DNA of 64,000 bases. Origin: Mrakia gelida. Lineage: Eukaryota > Basidiomycota > Tremellomycetes > Cystofilobasidiales > Mrakiaceae. The translations under genes and the position numbers were made by a program. Below the pieces are notes generated by a model that ran no database searches, had not been told where the DNA came from, and worked only from the letters and a program-made list of their open reading frames with translations. Shown one piece after another: positions 50,288 to 62,651 of this stretch (position 1 is its first letter; every line of letters starts with the position of its first letter). Location of the stretch: NCBI GenBank assembly GCA_024345305.1, contig BRON01000020.1, forward strand, positions 496,001 through 560,000. The letters are read 5' to 3'.

Positions 50288-53262
50288 TCATGCCTTGTCC
50301 TTCTTCTCCTCCAGCTCGTCCTTCTCCTTCTGCTCGGCTAACGCGGCATGGTTGCACTTGCATCGAGTTCTGAGAGCGAAAGAGGTAGAAGGGAGTCAGC
50401 GAGGGTTGAGAAGAAGGAGGCGAGGAGACGCGTCGTGTGAACTCACTTGTCGATCTTCGCGAGGTACCAGAACGCGGTGGTGAAGAGGATCGAAGTAACA
50501 GCGAAAGCGAGAGCTGCTTTGTACCCGATGCGATAGGTTGGAGCCTCTTTGGCGGGGTAGATGAAGACTGGAGAGGACGGAGGAGGCGGAAGACGCGTCA
50601 GTTGGACGAGAGGAGGGCAGACGAGGAGTGTCGTCAAGAAAAGTGAAAGTGGGTACGAACTGTTTGCGAACGCATCTACGACGTATAAGAAGGTGCACGC
50701 GACTCCAATCACGACAGCTCGCTCTTCTGGTGAAGGGCAGAGATCGCTCATCCAAGCCTGAAGAGAAGAGGACAACGCGTCGAAAGTCAGCGGAACGCTT
50801 TCGAACTAATGAGGCTGTTTGAGGCTCACGATCATGATGGCACCAGCAGCATGGTTCAGCCAGAGGATGTAGAATCCGAGCATCTTAACGGCAAAGGATT
50901 CGGGCCAGATCTGCGAGGTGAAGGGAGAAAAGTCAGGAAAGGTGACGGACGAGACGGATCGCCGAAGTCGAAGACTCACGCTGAGGATGATGCTTCCGAC
51001 GACGAGAGTCATCTGCTGGACGACTATCCAGAGGTACCGACCTCCGAACTTTCCAGAAGCCCAGGCGAAGGCGAACATGGCGAGGATTTGAAGACTGCGA
51101 GGGGAAAGGGAAGAAGGCGGGACGAGGTCAGAAAGGTGGACGCGTCTAGTCTCGAGCTTGCGCTCGCCTCGATCTCGTATCAAGGGAGCTCGAGGGAAAG
51201 GCGATCGAATCAGTGAAGAAGGAAGAGTTTCCCACTCACACATAACCACCGATAGGAATGGCGTTGAGCTCGGAAATCCCAAACCGTTTCGTTCCGTCCG
51301 AGTTCACGACGGACTTGAGCCATAGAGTGCTCCAGGTGTTGCTGTTCTGACTCCATCCGAGGGTGCTGTAGGCTCCCATGAAGACCCAGAGGACCCATGA
51401 CGAGAAGATGTTCTTGACAGTGGCGAAGGTGAAGGGCTGAAAAGCGAGAACAAAAGAAGACGTTCGGTCAGTCACCGCGTTCGAAGACGAGGAAAGCGAA
51501 ACGAAGACGCGACTCACCGACTGAGCGAGCTTATCCATTCGAGTCATCCTTCGCTTGGAGAGCTCGTTCTCCTCCTTGGTGAGCCAGAAGACCTTCGTCA
51601 CTCCGGGAGAGTCGGGGATCTGAGGACGAGGATGAGGAGAAAGAGTGAGCTTCGACGTCGCAACGGAAGGGAATGAGCCGGAAGCGACGCACGACGCAGT
51701 AACCAAAGCCAGCGACGATGATCGTCATGATAGCGTTGAAGATGAACCTGGGAAGAGCGGAGAGAGCACAAGATTGTCAGGATCCGAGCGATGAGTCGAA
51801 GAGAGTGAGAGACGGGGGAGCGAGAGGACGGTCGGCGTCTCTGCTCGCTTTCCCTCGAACCGTTTGTTCGTACTCACAGCCATTTCCACCCAGGAATGCC
51901 GAGATGTCCCTCCATTCCCTCGTGCAGCGCGACTTGCATGAACCCAACGAAGATTTGAGCCGCTGAAAAGAAGAAGGGAGCGAGGTCAGCGATGTCTGTC
52001 AAGGACTTCGTTCTCAAGCGGAACAAAACCGCGAAAGGCGACGAAACTCACCTGGGTACGAAGATCCGAAGATAGCGAGTCGAGTGGCGAGTTCAGCGGG
52101 AGTGCTGACGTAAGAAAAGGGTAGGGACGAAATCAGCGAGCGAAGGCGTCGAACGAGTCGGAGGGCGACGCGTCGAAGGGGGAAACTCACTACCAGGAAC
52201 AGAGGATGCAGGTGATTCCGGGAAAGGACGAGGCTTCGAACACTCCAATAAAGAACCGAAGAGCGTACATCCCCTTGACGTTGGGCATGACGGCCATGAG
52301 ACCTGGTGATGGGGAGAAACAAACGGCGTCGTCGAGGATCAGTTCGAGCTCGCGGCTCACCCGCGTCCTTCGTCGCAAAGGGAAGGGACGTACCAGTGCA
52401 GATACCCCAAGCACACTGATGATTCGACGAAAGAAAACTTCAAGTCGGTCCGAGTGGCGCGAGAGAAACGAAGGAGAGCCAAAGTGGACGAGAACGAACC
52501 TCAAGCGAAGGCAACCAAATTGACGGCCTGATTTTGAGGAGGATGATTTGCGAGGGAATGAGGAAGAGAGCGTATCCAACTCGGAAAAGAGTGTCGAGGT
52601 AGTTGAGTTCGTTTCCTTGGAAGTTGAGCTGGGACGGGGAGCGAGGCGAGGAGAAGAGAGGATAAGAAGGTTAGCGACGAAGCCGACGCGGCGTCCGAAG
52701 CTGTCACACGAGGAGATTCGAACGCGGAGCGGAAAAGGAAGAGAGTCGACTTACAGCTTCTTTCATTCCGCTGACCTGTAGAGTCGAACCGAACCAAGAA
52801 AGGGGCCAAAAGGGAGGGAGAGAGGGAGAGAGCGTCGTCGTCAGATCTTCGCTTCGCTTCATCAGGTTCAACCGCACTCGAGAGAATGAACTCACATAAG
52901 CAGTCTTGTAGTTCGATGAGTCGACTTGCTACACCACCAAGACCCACCGAACAAAAGAGCAAGAAGAAACATAAGTCAGTTCATCGTCGGACAATGACTC
53001 CCCCTCCCCTCACCTTCGCTCCTCAACCCACCTTAAAAACATACGCCAACCAAGCCCACACAAGCAAGATCAGATCCAGCTTCCAGAGCATCTTGCGTTC
53101 GGCTTTCTTTTCCTCCTCACTGATCCCACCCTCCTGCTCGGAGTGAGAGGACGGAGGGAGAGCAGCGGGTTTCGAGTCGACAGACGCGTCGAGGTCGACG
53201 TCTTTTGCCGAAGAAGAGTCGTCCGAGACTGAGATGGAGCGGAGGGAGGGAGTCGAGGGCAT
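50288..53262 (-). CDS. MFS transporter, DAL5/FEN2 (anion:cation symporter) family, copy 1
   Basis: Plasma-membrane carrier of the allantoate/pantothenate/vitamin H type. Exons in coding order: 53032-53262, 52896-52928, 52755-52775, 52500-52628, 52394-52415, 52191-52302, 52052-52104, 51878-51962, 51696-51747, 51518-51619, 51240-51436, 50980-51094, 50830-50910, 50661-50757, 50447-50567, 50288-50369; 1533 bases, 510 residues. Diagnostic stretches: KLDLILLVWAWLAYVFK, SSNYKTAYVSGMKEA, GNELNYLDTLFRVGYALF, RFFIGVFEASSFPGI and WYTPAELATRLAIF, all typical of this family. The acidic N-terminus and Lys/Glu-rich C-terminus (EQKEKDELEEKKDKA) are cytosolic. A close paralog lies directly upstream on the same strand. 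The substrate cannot be assigned; a carboxylate such as pantothenate, biotin, allantoate or nicotinate is likely. Confidence 0.92.
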
Positions 53263-54001
53263 TGTTTCTTGTCGAGCGAGGTTGATGGTGCTGGTTCGGG
53301 ATGAAGAAGCAGATGGGCAAGGGACGGAGGATCAGTTTTTCGAGCGAGAAACAAGAAAGAGGGACTCGACGGTTGCGTCGCCAAGGGACGGGGGGGCAGC
53401 CGCAGAGGGAGGGGAAGGAACAGTGGTCGAGTCGTCGGGTTGAAACATCTTTGCTTGGCTATGTGATTTGGTAAGAGGATCGTATTGGAGATCCGGAGGC
53501 GTTTGGAAGGGTGGAAGAGATGATTGAAGCAAGGGCGGACTGGTGAGGTTGCTCGCTGGGAAGGCACGCGAGGATGAGACAGGTTCCTGGACTGGACGGG
53601 ACTGGACAGAAGCAGAAAAGGGAGTAAAACGTGATCAGACGAAGTCCGAAGGTTTCAGGAGGGGGAGACGAGGGGAGGGGAACGAACGAGGTGAATTGGG
53701 TCGAGTCGAGGCTTTCTCGCGCGACGCGTTCGAGGGAAGGGAAGCAAAAACTGGTCAGGTCCTCGTTCCTCAGCTCGAAGCAAGACTTTCCCTTCGACCT
53801 CTTCGAATCCAGCACAACGAACTCACCTCTCAGATCAGTGCCCTCGCTTCCTCTTCGTGCGCGTCGTGTCGCGTTCTGTTCGACTCGAAAGCATAAAGCT
53901 CAACCAGCGTCAGCGCTTCTTCTCACACAAAAAACGTAAGTCGTTCATCCAAGTCATAACATGTCACCCAAAAAGCAGAAACTCCAACACCCACACCCAC
54001 A
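53263..54001. other. Spacer between tandem MFS genes
   Basis: About 740 bases that carry the promoter of MFS copy 1 and the 3'-UTR of copy 2. It contains one GACGCGTT near 53722. No gene or pseudogene fragment of a third transporter was recognised. Confidence 0.5.
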
Positions 54002-56965
54002 TCAAGCCTTCTCCTCCTCCCCAACCCCAACCCCTCGTTCCATCTCCCTCTCCCGTTCCCTCTCCTCCTCTTCCCCCTCCTCCAACTCCCTCCTCCCCCT
54101 CGTCCTGCGTTCCATATACCAAAACACCCCCGTGAAAAGCATACACCCCACCGCGAACCCCGCCGCGACCTTGAAGCCTGCTGGATAGTTGGGTGCGGAA
54201 ACGGTAGGGTAGACGAGGATGTTGGCCCAGGCGTCGATGATGAAGACCTGCAGAGCGAGCGAAGGGGGTTTGGGGGAGGGGGGATGAGGTTAGTGAGGGA
54301 GAGGGGGTGGTGGTGGTGGGGGGGGGGGGGTTAGTGAGGGAAAGGGAAAGGGAGGGGAGAGGGAAGGAGGCAGAGGGAAGGGAGGGAACGAACAAAAGTC
54401 ACTGAAACTCCGATGATGATGGAGCGTTCTTCGGGGGAAGGGCAGATGTCTGCCATCCATGCCTGCACGTCATCAGAAACGAACGAGACGGAAGGGAGTC
54501 AGCGGGCGGGAGGGAGGAGAAAAAGGGGAGGAGGGAGAGGGAGAAGAGGAAGCGAACGAACGATCAGAATCGGACCCGCCGCGTTCGAAAGCCAGAGAGT
54601 AAAGTACGCGAACGTCTTGAGGCCGAAGGAGGAGGGCCAGCACTGCAGCACACGTAAACGAAAACGAAGGAAGAAAGAAGAGCGAAGAAGAGAGAGAGTC
54701 AGCTCTTGAAACGAATCTCACTAAAACAACGAAGACGCGTCAACTCACACTCAGAATCACCGCCCCGACAAGCAACGTCGCCTCCTGACCCACGACCCAC
54801 GCGATCCTACTCCCCCACTTCCCACTCGCCCACCCACAGGCGAGCATCACGATGATCTGGAGGAAGTACCCCGGGATCATGATCGCGTTGAGGGTTGGGA
54901 CGCTGAAACGAGCGGAGCCTGAGGAGGATTTGATGGATTTGAAGAAGAGGATGGTGTAGGAGTTGGAGTTTTGGGACCAGGACCAGCAGCTGTGGGAGGG
55001 TGGGTGGAGTGGGGGGATGAAGGGAGGGCGGGGTGGGGGGAGGAGGAGGAGGAAGGTGAGTTGTGGGAAAGTGAGAAGTGGAGAAGAGAGAGGGAGGGAG
55101 GGAGGGAGAGGGGACGAACGCGTAGGCGAGAGTGAAGGCGTAGAGGATCCAGGAGGAGAAGATCTTCTTGATCTTGGCGAGGGAGAGGACCTACTCGTCA
55201 CAAAGAAAGAGCAAACTCGAAATCAGCCAGGGGAAAGCACGGCGAGGACGAGGACGAGGGAGAGAGAGCGAGAGGAGGAGACGTACCGTCGGCGCGAGCT
55301 TCTTAACCCTCACCATCCTCGCCCTCGAAAGAGAGTTCTGTTCCGGAGAAAGCCAGAAGACTTTGGTTTCTCCTGGGTTGTCGGGGAGCTGAGGCGAAAG
55401 TGAACCGAGTGAATCGAAGCGAACGTTAGCTCGAGTCGAGTCGCGTCGCTCGACTCGAAACGAGAACAGAAACGGTTCGAACTCACGAGGAAGAACCCTC
55501 CAGCAGCGACGAAGACGGTCATGATCGCATTGAGGATGAAGAGCCATTTCCATCCTGGGAGTCCTCCGTGGCCTGTGAACGAACGACGAGAGCGAAGCGA
55601 AGCGAGAGTCAGTTCGCGTTTGTCCCCCCTCGAAGTCCTTCGTTAGATCTTCAAACTCACCTTCAAGACCCTTATACAACGCAGCCTGCATGAACGAAAC
55701 GAAGATGTTTGCAGCGGGGTAGGAGGTTCCGAAGATGGCGATTCGTGAGGCGAGTTCGGCGGGGGTGCTTCAAAATCGAAAACGAACGGCGAGCAAAGTC
55801 AGCTCGATCTTCGTTCACGTCTTCGACTCAAGAGAGAAAGAGAGAAGAGGAAGGGCACGACTCACTACCAGTTACACAGAATGCAGATGATGCCAGGATA
55901 AGAGGAAGCTTCGCAGACTCCGATGAAGAAGCGGAGGGCGTACATTCCTGAGCGAACGACGAGGAGGGTGGGGGAGGGTCAGCGAGGAGAGAAAGGGAGG
56001 GTGGGGAGGGGAGGAGATGGGGTGAGAAACGGACCTTTGACGTTGCTAGCTACGGCCATGAGACCTAGAGAGCAAAAAGATAACGAGACAAAGGTGAGGG
56101 AAGGAAGCAATCAGCTCGAGCCTCTTCGTAGTCGTCGTCGACGCGCTCTCCCCTTCTACCCCTTCATCGCTAAGCGTTCAACCTCGGACTCACCAGTCAA
56201 AACACCCCAACAAACCTGTTCCCCAACGCGCACCACAAACCCAAACATCAGCGCTCACGTTCTCGTTCCTCTTCTTCAACCACAACAACGTAAAGCGACT
56301 CACCTCCAGCGCAGGCAACCAGATCGACGGTCTGATCTTGAGCAGAATGATCTGGGAAGGGATCAAGAACAAGGCGTATCCGATCCGGTAGAAGGTATCG
56401 AGGTAGTTGAGTTCGTTGCCGTAGAGGCCGAGCTGGAACGAGGGAAGGGGGGGGGGAAGGGGGAGGGTTGAGGTTGAGCTCGTGAACGAGGTTGAGATCG
56501 CTGGTAGGGAAAGATGGGGAGCAAAATTGGGTTGAGGGGGACGTACAGCTTCTTTCATCCCTGAAGCGTAAGCAGTCTTGTAGTTGCTTGCGTCGAGTTG
56601 CTAACAGCGAACGAAACCGAACGGAAGGAGGGAAATCGAAAAGTGGTGGGTGGTGAGCTCAACGATTTCCCTTCCTTCCCTCCCTTCTCTCCCCCGTTCC
56701 TCCTTCATCCTCCCTCCCGTAAGGAAGTTCAGTCCCTCGCTCTCACCTTTATGATGTAAGCCAACCAAGCCCAAGTCAACAAGCAGACGTCGAGTCTTCT
56801 GAGGAACCGTTTCTCAGCTGTTCGTTCCGATTCAGAGGTCGCTAGGCTCGCTGCGTCGTCGGCTTCGGAGACGGAGGTGGGTTTTGACGTTGAAGGGGAG
56901 GGGTGTTTCTCGATGTCGGATTCTTGGTGAGAAGAGGAAGACACGATGGAGGGAGAGGAGGGCAT
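54002..56965 (-). CDS. MFS transporter, DAL5/FEN2 family, copy 2
   Basis: Tandem paralog of the gene at 50288-53262. Exons in coding order: 56747-56965, 56547-56600, 56304-56432, 56194-56215, 56035-56064, 55866-55947, 55661-55767, 55487-55572, 55287-55388, 55120-55190, 54749-54989, 54562-54642, 54394-54462, 54002-54247; 1539 bases, 512 residues. Shared blocks: RLDVCLLTWAWLAYIIK, ASNYKTAYASGMKEA, YGNELNYLDTFYRIGYALF, RFFIGVCEASSYPGI and WSQNSNSYTILFFKS. Several introns present in copy 1 are absent here (for example inside KTAYASGMKEA), while an extra intron splits the segment after NVKG. The C-terminus is a long Arg/Glu-rich tail ending EEEKA, different from copy 1. The last intron contains a 13-base G run on the plus strand. 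Substrate unknown; copies may differ in specificity. Confidence 0.92.
54318..54330. repeat. Poly-G tract (13 bases) in an intron
   Basis: A run of 13 G on the plus strand after TGG repeats, in the last intron of MFS copy 2, where it reads as a C-rich tract on the coding strand. Length polymorphism or sequencing error is likely at such a run. Confidence 0.9.
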
Positions 56966-58179
56966 CGTTGCTGGGAGGGGAAGGGGAGCCAAGGGTCGGG
57001 GGAAGGAGCGGGGAGGGCGAGCTCGCGGTTTTCGATGCGTTCGTCGTTCGTTCGTTTGTAGAGATGGGTGTCGAGAGGAGAAGAGAAGAGCCTGATGGAG
57101 TAGTGAAAAAGTGTCTTGTGCTGTCGTTGTCGTTGCGAGGGGATCAAAAAGGGAAAACCAGGAGGGCAACGAATGAGAGATCGTTCCCTCAGCGAGAGAT
57201 GTGTCCTCCCTCGGTCGTTGGCCTCGAGCGCTCTTTGGCTGCGATCCGGGGGAGGTGAGGCCTTTTCCCATCCATGCTGAAGAGGGGAGGATGGTGAGGT
57301 GGTGGGTGCTGGAGGTTGACGAGGATGTGAGGGAAGAGGGGAGGGAGTGTTGAGCTCGACTCTCTCCTTCCGTTGAACTTCGTTCGTTTGGAAGAACTGC
57401 TTCGAGAGGAGAGGAGGGAAGGGCGGGCTGCAAAGGAGGGTGGAAGAGACAAGTGTTCAGGTAGAGAGAGGTGCAGGTGAGAGCTCTATGTGGTGAGCGT
57501 GCGAGGAAGAGGAAAAAGAGGAAAGAAGGGAAGGGAGGGGAGGAGGGAGGGAAGGAGTTGAAGGTCTAGAAACGAAGCAAGGCCAAATGCCTCAAGACGA
57601 GCTCTTTCCGCTGGGCGCGCAGTAGAGTGAGATTGAGTCCGAGGAGAGGGAAATCTTCACTACGACCGTTCTCGAAGATGAGGAGAGTGAAGGGGTGAAA
57701 AGAGTTCTCATGCGATATTGAGGGAAGAAGACGAGGAGGAGGGCAAGCAGGGCACCGTCGCGAGCTCGCGTCGTCGTCGACTTCGGCCTTGATGTTTCCT
57801 CATTCTTTCTCGTTGCAGACTTCTTACAATGGAGCAGGCTTTCAACACTTCTTTCTTTCGTCGATGGTTACTAACTCGAAGCCAAAATTTGCTGCCGACC
57901 GAGCCGCTTTCGAAAAAAAAAACAAGCTCGAATCACCTTCTCTCCTCGAACCATCACTTCCTTCTCGTCCAGGGACTCAGCAAAAGAGTGGATGCTACTT
58001 TCGGGTGATCCACTCCGCTCCTACCTCTGCACCTCTTCCCGAGTCGAACGCAGATAGAGGAGCGGGAAGGTCAACGAGCTTCAGCGGTCGCTCTTTCGTC
58101 CTCGCTCCACTCCATCTCTTTCCTTTCCTTCCTTCTTTCATCCTTTCGTCTCTTCTTCCCTCTCCCCCCCTTTCTTCTC

Positions 58180-58182
<3 letters not shown>

Positions 58183-58212
<30 letters not shown>
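58183..58212. repeat. (CT)15 microsatellite
   Basis: Thirty bases of perfect CT repeat within a longer pyrimidine-rich region. Likely polymorphic. Confidence 0.9.
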
Positions 58213-58215
<3 letters not shown>

Positions 58216-58587
58216 TCGCCTCCTTCTCCTCAACAAAGAAGAGAGCTGTGGGCGAGCGGTGGAGCAGTCCACGTCAGCTCGCCCCGCCTCTCCCTCCTCC
58301 CTTCTCGAGCATTTTCGCCTGAGTTTGTACTTCCTCCTTGCAGACTCGTTCTCTGTGACTCTCTTTTCGAGGCGAGAGATCTGTCTGCTGGTGTAGGTCG
58401 TACGAGTCAGGCATCTTCGCTCGTTCTTCAGCAAAGTTGGAGCGGTTTGGTCCGGCTCCACTGCTTCGTTTCCTTCTCCATCTCTTTTTCTTCTTCTTCG
58501 TTACCCTAATCACTCACTCTCGTGCACCTCAGCAGACCCTTCTTCAGACCTTCTCATCCTCGGCGAAGGACTGAAGGACGTTGTCGA

Positions 58588-58720
58588 AAGGCTCAACGAG
58601 TCGAGTCGGTCGGTCACTTCCCTCCATCTCTCTCCTTTCTTCCTTCTGTTTCCTCTCTGTCTTGCTTGCAGGAAACTTCTTGGCAGACCTACGTTCGAAC
58701 GACAGCAGGCGATAGTTGAC
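58588..58720 (+). repeat. Candidate third copy (left end) of the dispersed repeat
   Basis: GGCTCAACGAGTCGAGTCG followed by GTCGGTCACTTCCCTCC matches the left ends of copies A and B with one substitution and a gap, and an ACAGCAGG follows about 110 bases later, as AACAGCAGG does in copy B. Similarity beyond that is weak, so this is a fragment or a chance match. Confidence 0.35.
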
Positions 58721-60738
58721 CGAAGCCGCTCTGCTGTTCCTAAGAAGCGATCCTGCCAGCCGAGTCGTCCCCCGAGCTCACACCCTCGTCTTTTCCCTTC
58801 TTCTCTGTGCCAGGCGTTCCCTCCCGAGCTCTGAGACCGATGGACAGCAGCGAGAGGTCCTCGAGACCTGAACGATGCTGGTCCTGAGAACAGCCTCGGG
58901 AGGTTGCTCTTCGCGCGAAGACCTTCCTCGCGTCCTCGTCTGTTCACGGCTTGGAGGGAAGGACTTCCTGCCAGAACACTCCACCTCGTCCACTCACAGC
59001 TGCCAGATATGACGCAGGGAGTATCGGATGGAGTTGCACTCCGGCAGGTCGTCCTCCCCACTCTCTCACAGAAGAGGATCATACGCCACGCTCAACCGCG
59101 TCGCGTCGAAACATCTTTCTTTTCGTTCAATCTCCGTCTCTTCTTTCCTTTCCTCCATAGCGGTGTTTCTTTCGCTCCACCGGCGCCTTCTCTCGACCAT
59201 CTTCTCACCCCCGTAGCAGAGTCTCTCACGAGAAGTCAAAATATCTGCTCGGTACGCGAAGATGGTTGAGAGATCGCGTCAGTCACCACCTTCCTTCGCC
59301 GTTTCTTTCTTCTTCTTTGCTTCTTGTTGGCTGCTCTTTTTCTCTCCCACCACCGTCTTCGAGTCATCTTCTCTATCCTTGTCTGGGGTGGAAGGTACCT
59401 CGAAAGGGAGTTGGAGAGATCGTGAGCCAGCCGATCGAGCAACGAAAAACAACGCGACGCGTGGAGTGAAGAAAGGAGTTCATCCCCTTCGAGTCTTCCT
59501 CGAAGTGATCTTCCTTTTCATCCAAAGGCGATTGCTTTGCAGGCAAGATTTGTACCGGGATGTCCCCTTCCGTTTCACCCCCCATTTTCTCGTGTTCATC
59601 GTCGAGGAAAAACGAAACCCACGCGACGAGAGACGAGCAGCTTTATCCCTCCCTCGAGTTCAGCCTCACGTAGGTGTTTCGCTGTCGTCAAGCGGGCTCC
59701 TACGTGGGCGCTTGATCTTGGAGAGAAGGATGTTGCTCTCACGAGATGTTGCTTCAAAGCCTTTTTCGATCTTCTGCGACGCGACGTAACTGACGTGTGA
59801 ATCTTCGCGTTTCGTTGAGGCTTCTTTCTCTTCTCTTTCCATTCCAGACTCCCTGGTCCTCTTCTCCGTCGTTTTCAGGTAAGAGCATCGGGATGTACGA
59901 CGAGTCGGGTTTGGGACGAGAAGAGTTGAGCGAGAACACGCAACGAGATGAGACGCGACGCGAGGTCTCTCATCTCTTTCTCTCTCTCTCTCTCTCATCT
60001 GCAGTGATTGTGCTGGGATTAGGCTTGCCGTGCCTTTGTATATGAAACCCCTCTGTTTTCTGTTCGAAAACTCTTTCCTTCGCGCATTCCCCTGTCGAGA
60101 TGGACGCGTCGTCTCGATCGATCCAACTCCGTTCGTTTTCTTTCCTCGTGTCCACACTATCTCTCTGTCAGTCTCCCATTTTGTGTCTTTTCCTCGAGAT
60201 CCTCAAGCCCTGTCCAGTGTTTCTTACTAAAGATCTACTGGGCGTGGGTCTTCGAGCGTCTCAAGAATCGAAGTCTGACTCAGGGTCGCTCGTCTCGTTT
60301 CAACAATCAGCACGTCCCTCTCCTTCTGTTCCCCCCCCTCTAGCTCGTCGCCTATCTTAGCTCTGTCATGCTGCGGCTTTGGGGTTCCCACCACGACGAT
60401 GAAGACCGCAAGAAGCCGTCTTCATCGTCTGTTCGCGCTTCAGGCTCAGCGAGAAAGCGACGGAGGAGCAGACTCGTTTCGGTTTGTCTTCCTTTCCCCG
60501 TTTGCTTACTCGTCTTTTTCCCGTACTCTATAGCTTGATGTGCAGAGTAGAGGATACCTTAGAACGTTGATCTATCTTGCTTTTCGGTGCTGCAGCAACT
60601 GAGCTTCATTCCGAAGCGAACTGAATCGAGAAGGGTCCCGCACACGTCGAGCGGTTTCCTCCTCTCGTCTCTCTCTTCTCGTCCAAATTTCCTTCGAGAG
60701 CCATGAGATCGTAAAGCCGACCCGGAACTACGGAATCC

Positions 60739-62351
60739 CTACTTCGCTTTCTCCTCCACCGGCTCCTCAACAACTCCAACGATCGACTGGCCCTCTTCCT
60801 GAGCCACCTCCTCAGCCTTCTCCGTCGCGACCTGATCAAAAGAACGACGAGAAAGTCAGCTAGACTTCGAAGGAGATTCAACGAGGACTAGGGGATACTA
60901 ACCTTCTCCACCACAGTGGGAAGCTTGGACTCCGAAACGGGAGCAGGAGCGGCGATGGCTCGCGATCCTTCCCATCCGAGCTTGAGTTGTGCGAGAGCGG
61001 CGATGGATCCGAAGACTCCTGTGGGGAACTGATGAAACGAGGGGCCAGAGGTCAGCTTCGGAGAGCTGGAGGAAGAGTAGGAAGAGAGAGAGACGGACCG
61101 AGGAAGTCCAAGCTCCAGCGGGGAGAGACCTGATGAAGGACACACAGAGACGACGCGTCAGGATTGAGCTGAAGGAGCGAGAAAAAGCGTGGAAGCGAAC
61201 AAACCAGTGAACCGTGAGAGGAAGGTACGAGAGATCCACGAGAGTGAGAAGAGAGAGCACGTTGGAGGCCTTCTTGAGCTCTGGAGAAAGAGAGAGGGAG
61301 ACGCGTCGAACGAGGGTCAGGCTCGGTTCTCGAAGAGGTGACGATGAACAGGACGAACCCGGCTTCGACGCTCCTGGTGTAGAAGCCTCCCTGGTGAGAG
61401 CGGCACGCCTTCGAGAAAGCGAGAGGAGGGAGAGAACGACGTAGAGCCTGTTCGAGCGAAAGAAGACCGGGAGGAGAGGTGAGCTTGGTCTTCGCTCGAG
61501 AAGAGCCAAAAGAAGCGTGAGACTCACGCCCAGAATCGACAACTCCAGACTCCTACGGTCAAAAGCTTCGAGGGCGAGAGCGAGATGATCCTCTTCGAAG
61601 CGAGGTAGTCTTTCGAAAGCAAGGTCGACGGGATCCAAGTCAGCTCAGCGCTCCGTTTCCTCCCTCCCCCTGCCTCCTTGGGCCACACGCCAGAAAACGA
61701 CTCACAGGTATGCTCCAACGGGTAGTATGCGAGCATAGAATAGGCCTGAATCATCTCCACCTGATCCTGATCAGGAAGCAGTCTCGCGAGGAACCACTTT
61801 TCCTTCGTCTTCGAAGGCGAGCTCGTCGAGTTGACCTCGGCCTTCTTCTGAGCAGCCCTCTTCTTTCGAAGTTGGGAGTACCACTGCAGGATAGGGACCA
61901 GACCTTTCATACCCAACCAATCACCACTCCGTCAGCATTCTATACTTCGAAGAGGAGAAGAGAAGAAAGAGCTGGCAGCTCACCAAACAACCTGAAAAGA
62001 ATCCTCCCATCTCCCACCGTGCTCGACAACTTCCTCAAACCCTGAGCGACGGCCTGTCCTCCTCGTCTCCTGATGGGCAATCCAGAGGGCGCATCCGAGG
62101 GGAACAAGGGTAAGAGGACCAAAGGGAGGTACTGGAGGATCATGAGAGCTTTGCTGGAAGGTGCGAAGGAGGGAAGAAACGAGTGAGCTTGAGGAGGGAA
62201 GGGAGGAAAGGGAGGGGTGCGAGCTCGCGAATGGATGGATGGAACGGGATGGGACTCACTCGGTCCCACTGAAGGTCGAGAGGTATGAAGTGAGATGAGC
62301 GAGTTGTTCCTCGGATAAGGAGAGGGAGGTGATCATCTTGCTGAGGGACAT
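60739..62351 (-). CDS. Peroxisomal membrane protein, PEX11 family
   Basis: Membrane-shaping factor for peroxisome elongation and division. Exons in coding order: 62260-62351, 61984-62153, 61706-61903, 61528-61609, 61359-61447, 61205-61280, 61099-61129, 60903-61028, 60739-60831; 957 bases, 318 residues. The N-terminal region reads EEQLAHLTSYLSTFSGTD, KALMILQYLPLVLLPLF and DGRILFRLFGLVPILQWYS. Then MIQAYSMLAYYPLEHTYYLASK and WSCRFWALYVVLS, which are characteristic PEX11 blocks. Two C-terminal hydrophobic stretches (LSLLTLVDLSYLPLTVHW; FPTGVFGSIAALAQLKLGW) could be membrane segments. It ends with an acidic tail (VEEPVEEKAK). It resembles the PEX11C/GIM5-like branch rather than yeast Pex11 itself, but this is a weak judgement. 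Exon 7 has only 31 bases. Confidence 0.85.
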
Positions 62352-62651
62352 GTTTGAATGGGTTCGAGATGGTTGGGAGGGAAGGGAGGCAGAGGAAGGG
62401 ACGGGAGATTCAGGCGACGAAGGCTCGCTTATCTCGTGCCGGAAGAGAAGAAGAGTTTCTTCTGCTCGTGTTGTTGTTGATTTTCGGGAGCGACGCGTGT
62501 ATTGGATAGAGATGGGGACGCTTGAAGTCGAGAGAGAAAAGAGTGGTCGTGAAAAGAGGCATTACAGAACGTCAAACAGAATCGAGAAACGAGAACCAAA
62601 CTAAACCGAACGAGATCCACCGGAACCTGACTACCAGAGATGCAGACAAAT
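62352..62651. promoter_or_regulatory. PEX11 promoter / DNAJC9 3' region
   Basis: Three hundred bases between the DNAJC9-like stop and the PEX11 start, same strand. An ACGCGTG site lies near 62490. No further gene. Confidence 0.45.

Larger units (their letters stand above)
56966..60738. other. Largest gene-poor interval (about 3.8 kb)
   Basis: Between MFS copy 2 and PEX11. The part up to about 57.5 kb is the MFS promoter side and is purine-rich on the plus strand. The rest carries a (CT)n microsatellite, a candidate third copy of the dispersed repeat's left end near 58590, CACGTAG/CTACGTG inverted pair at about 59668-59707 and one GACGCGTC at 60103. Long open frames occur on both strands but none joins with splice signals into a family-like protein. 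I see no supported gene. Confidence 0.5.

Noticed and set aside
58183..58212. CT microsatellite as a telomere- or centromere-like array
   Set aside because: Thirty bases of a simple dinucleotide inside a pyrimidine-rich region; ordinary microsatellite.
57789..58322. 177-codon plus-strand frame in the gene-poor interval
   Set aside because: The second half is translated CT microsatellite and pyrimidine tract.
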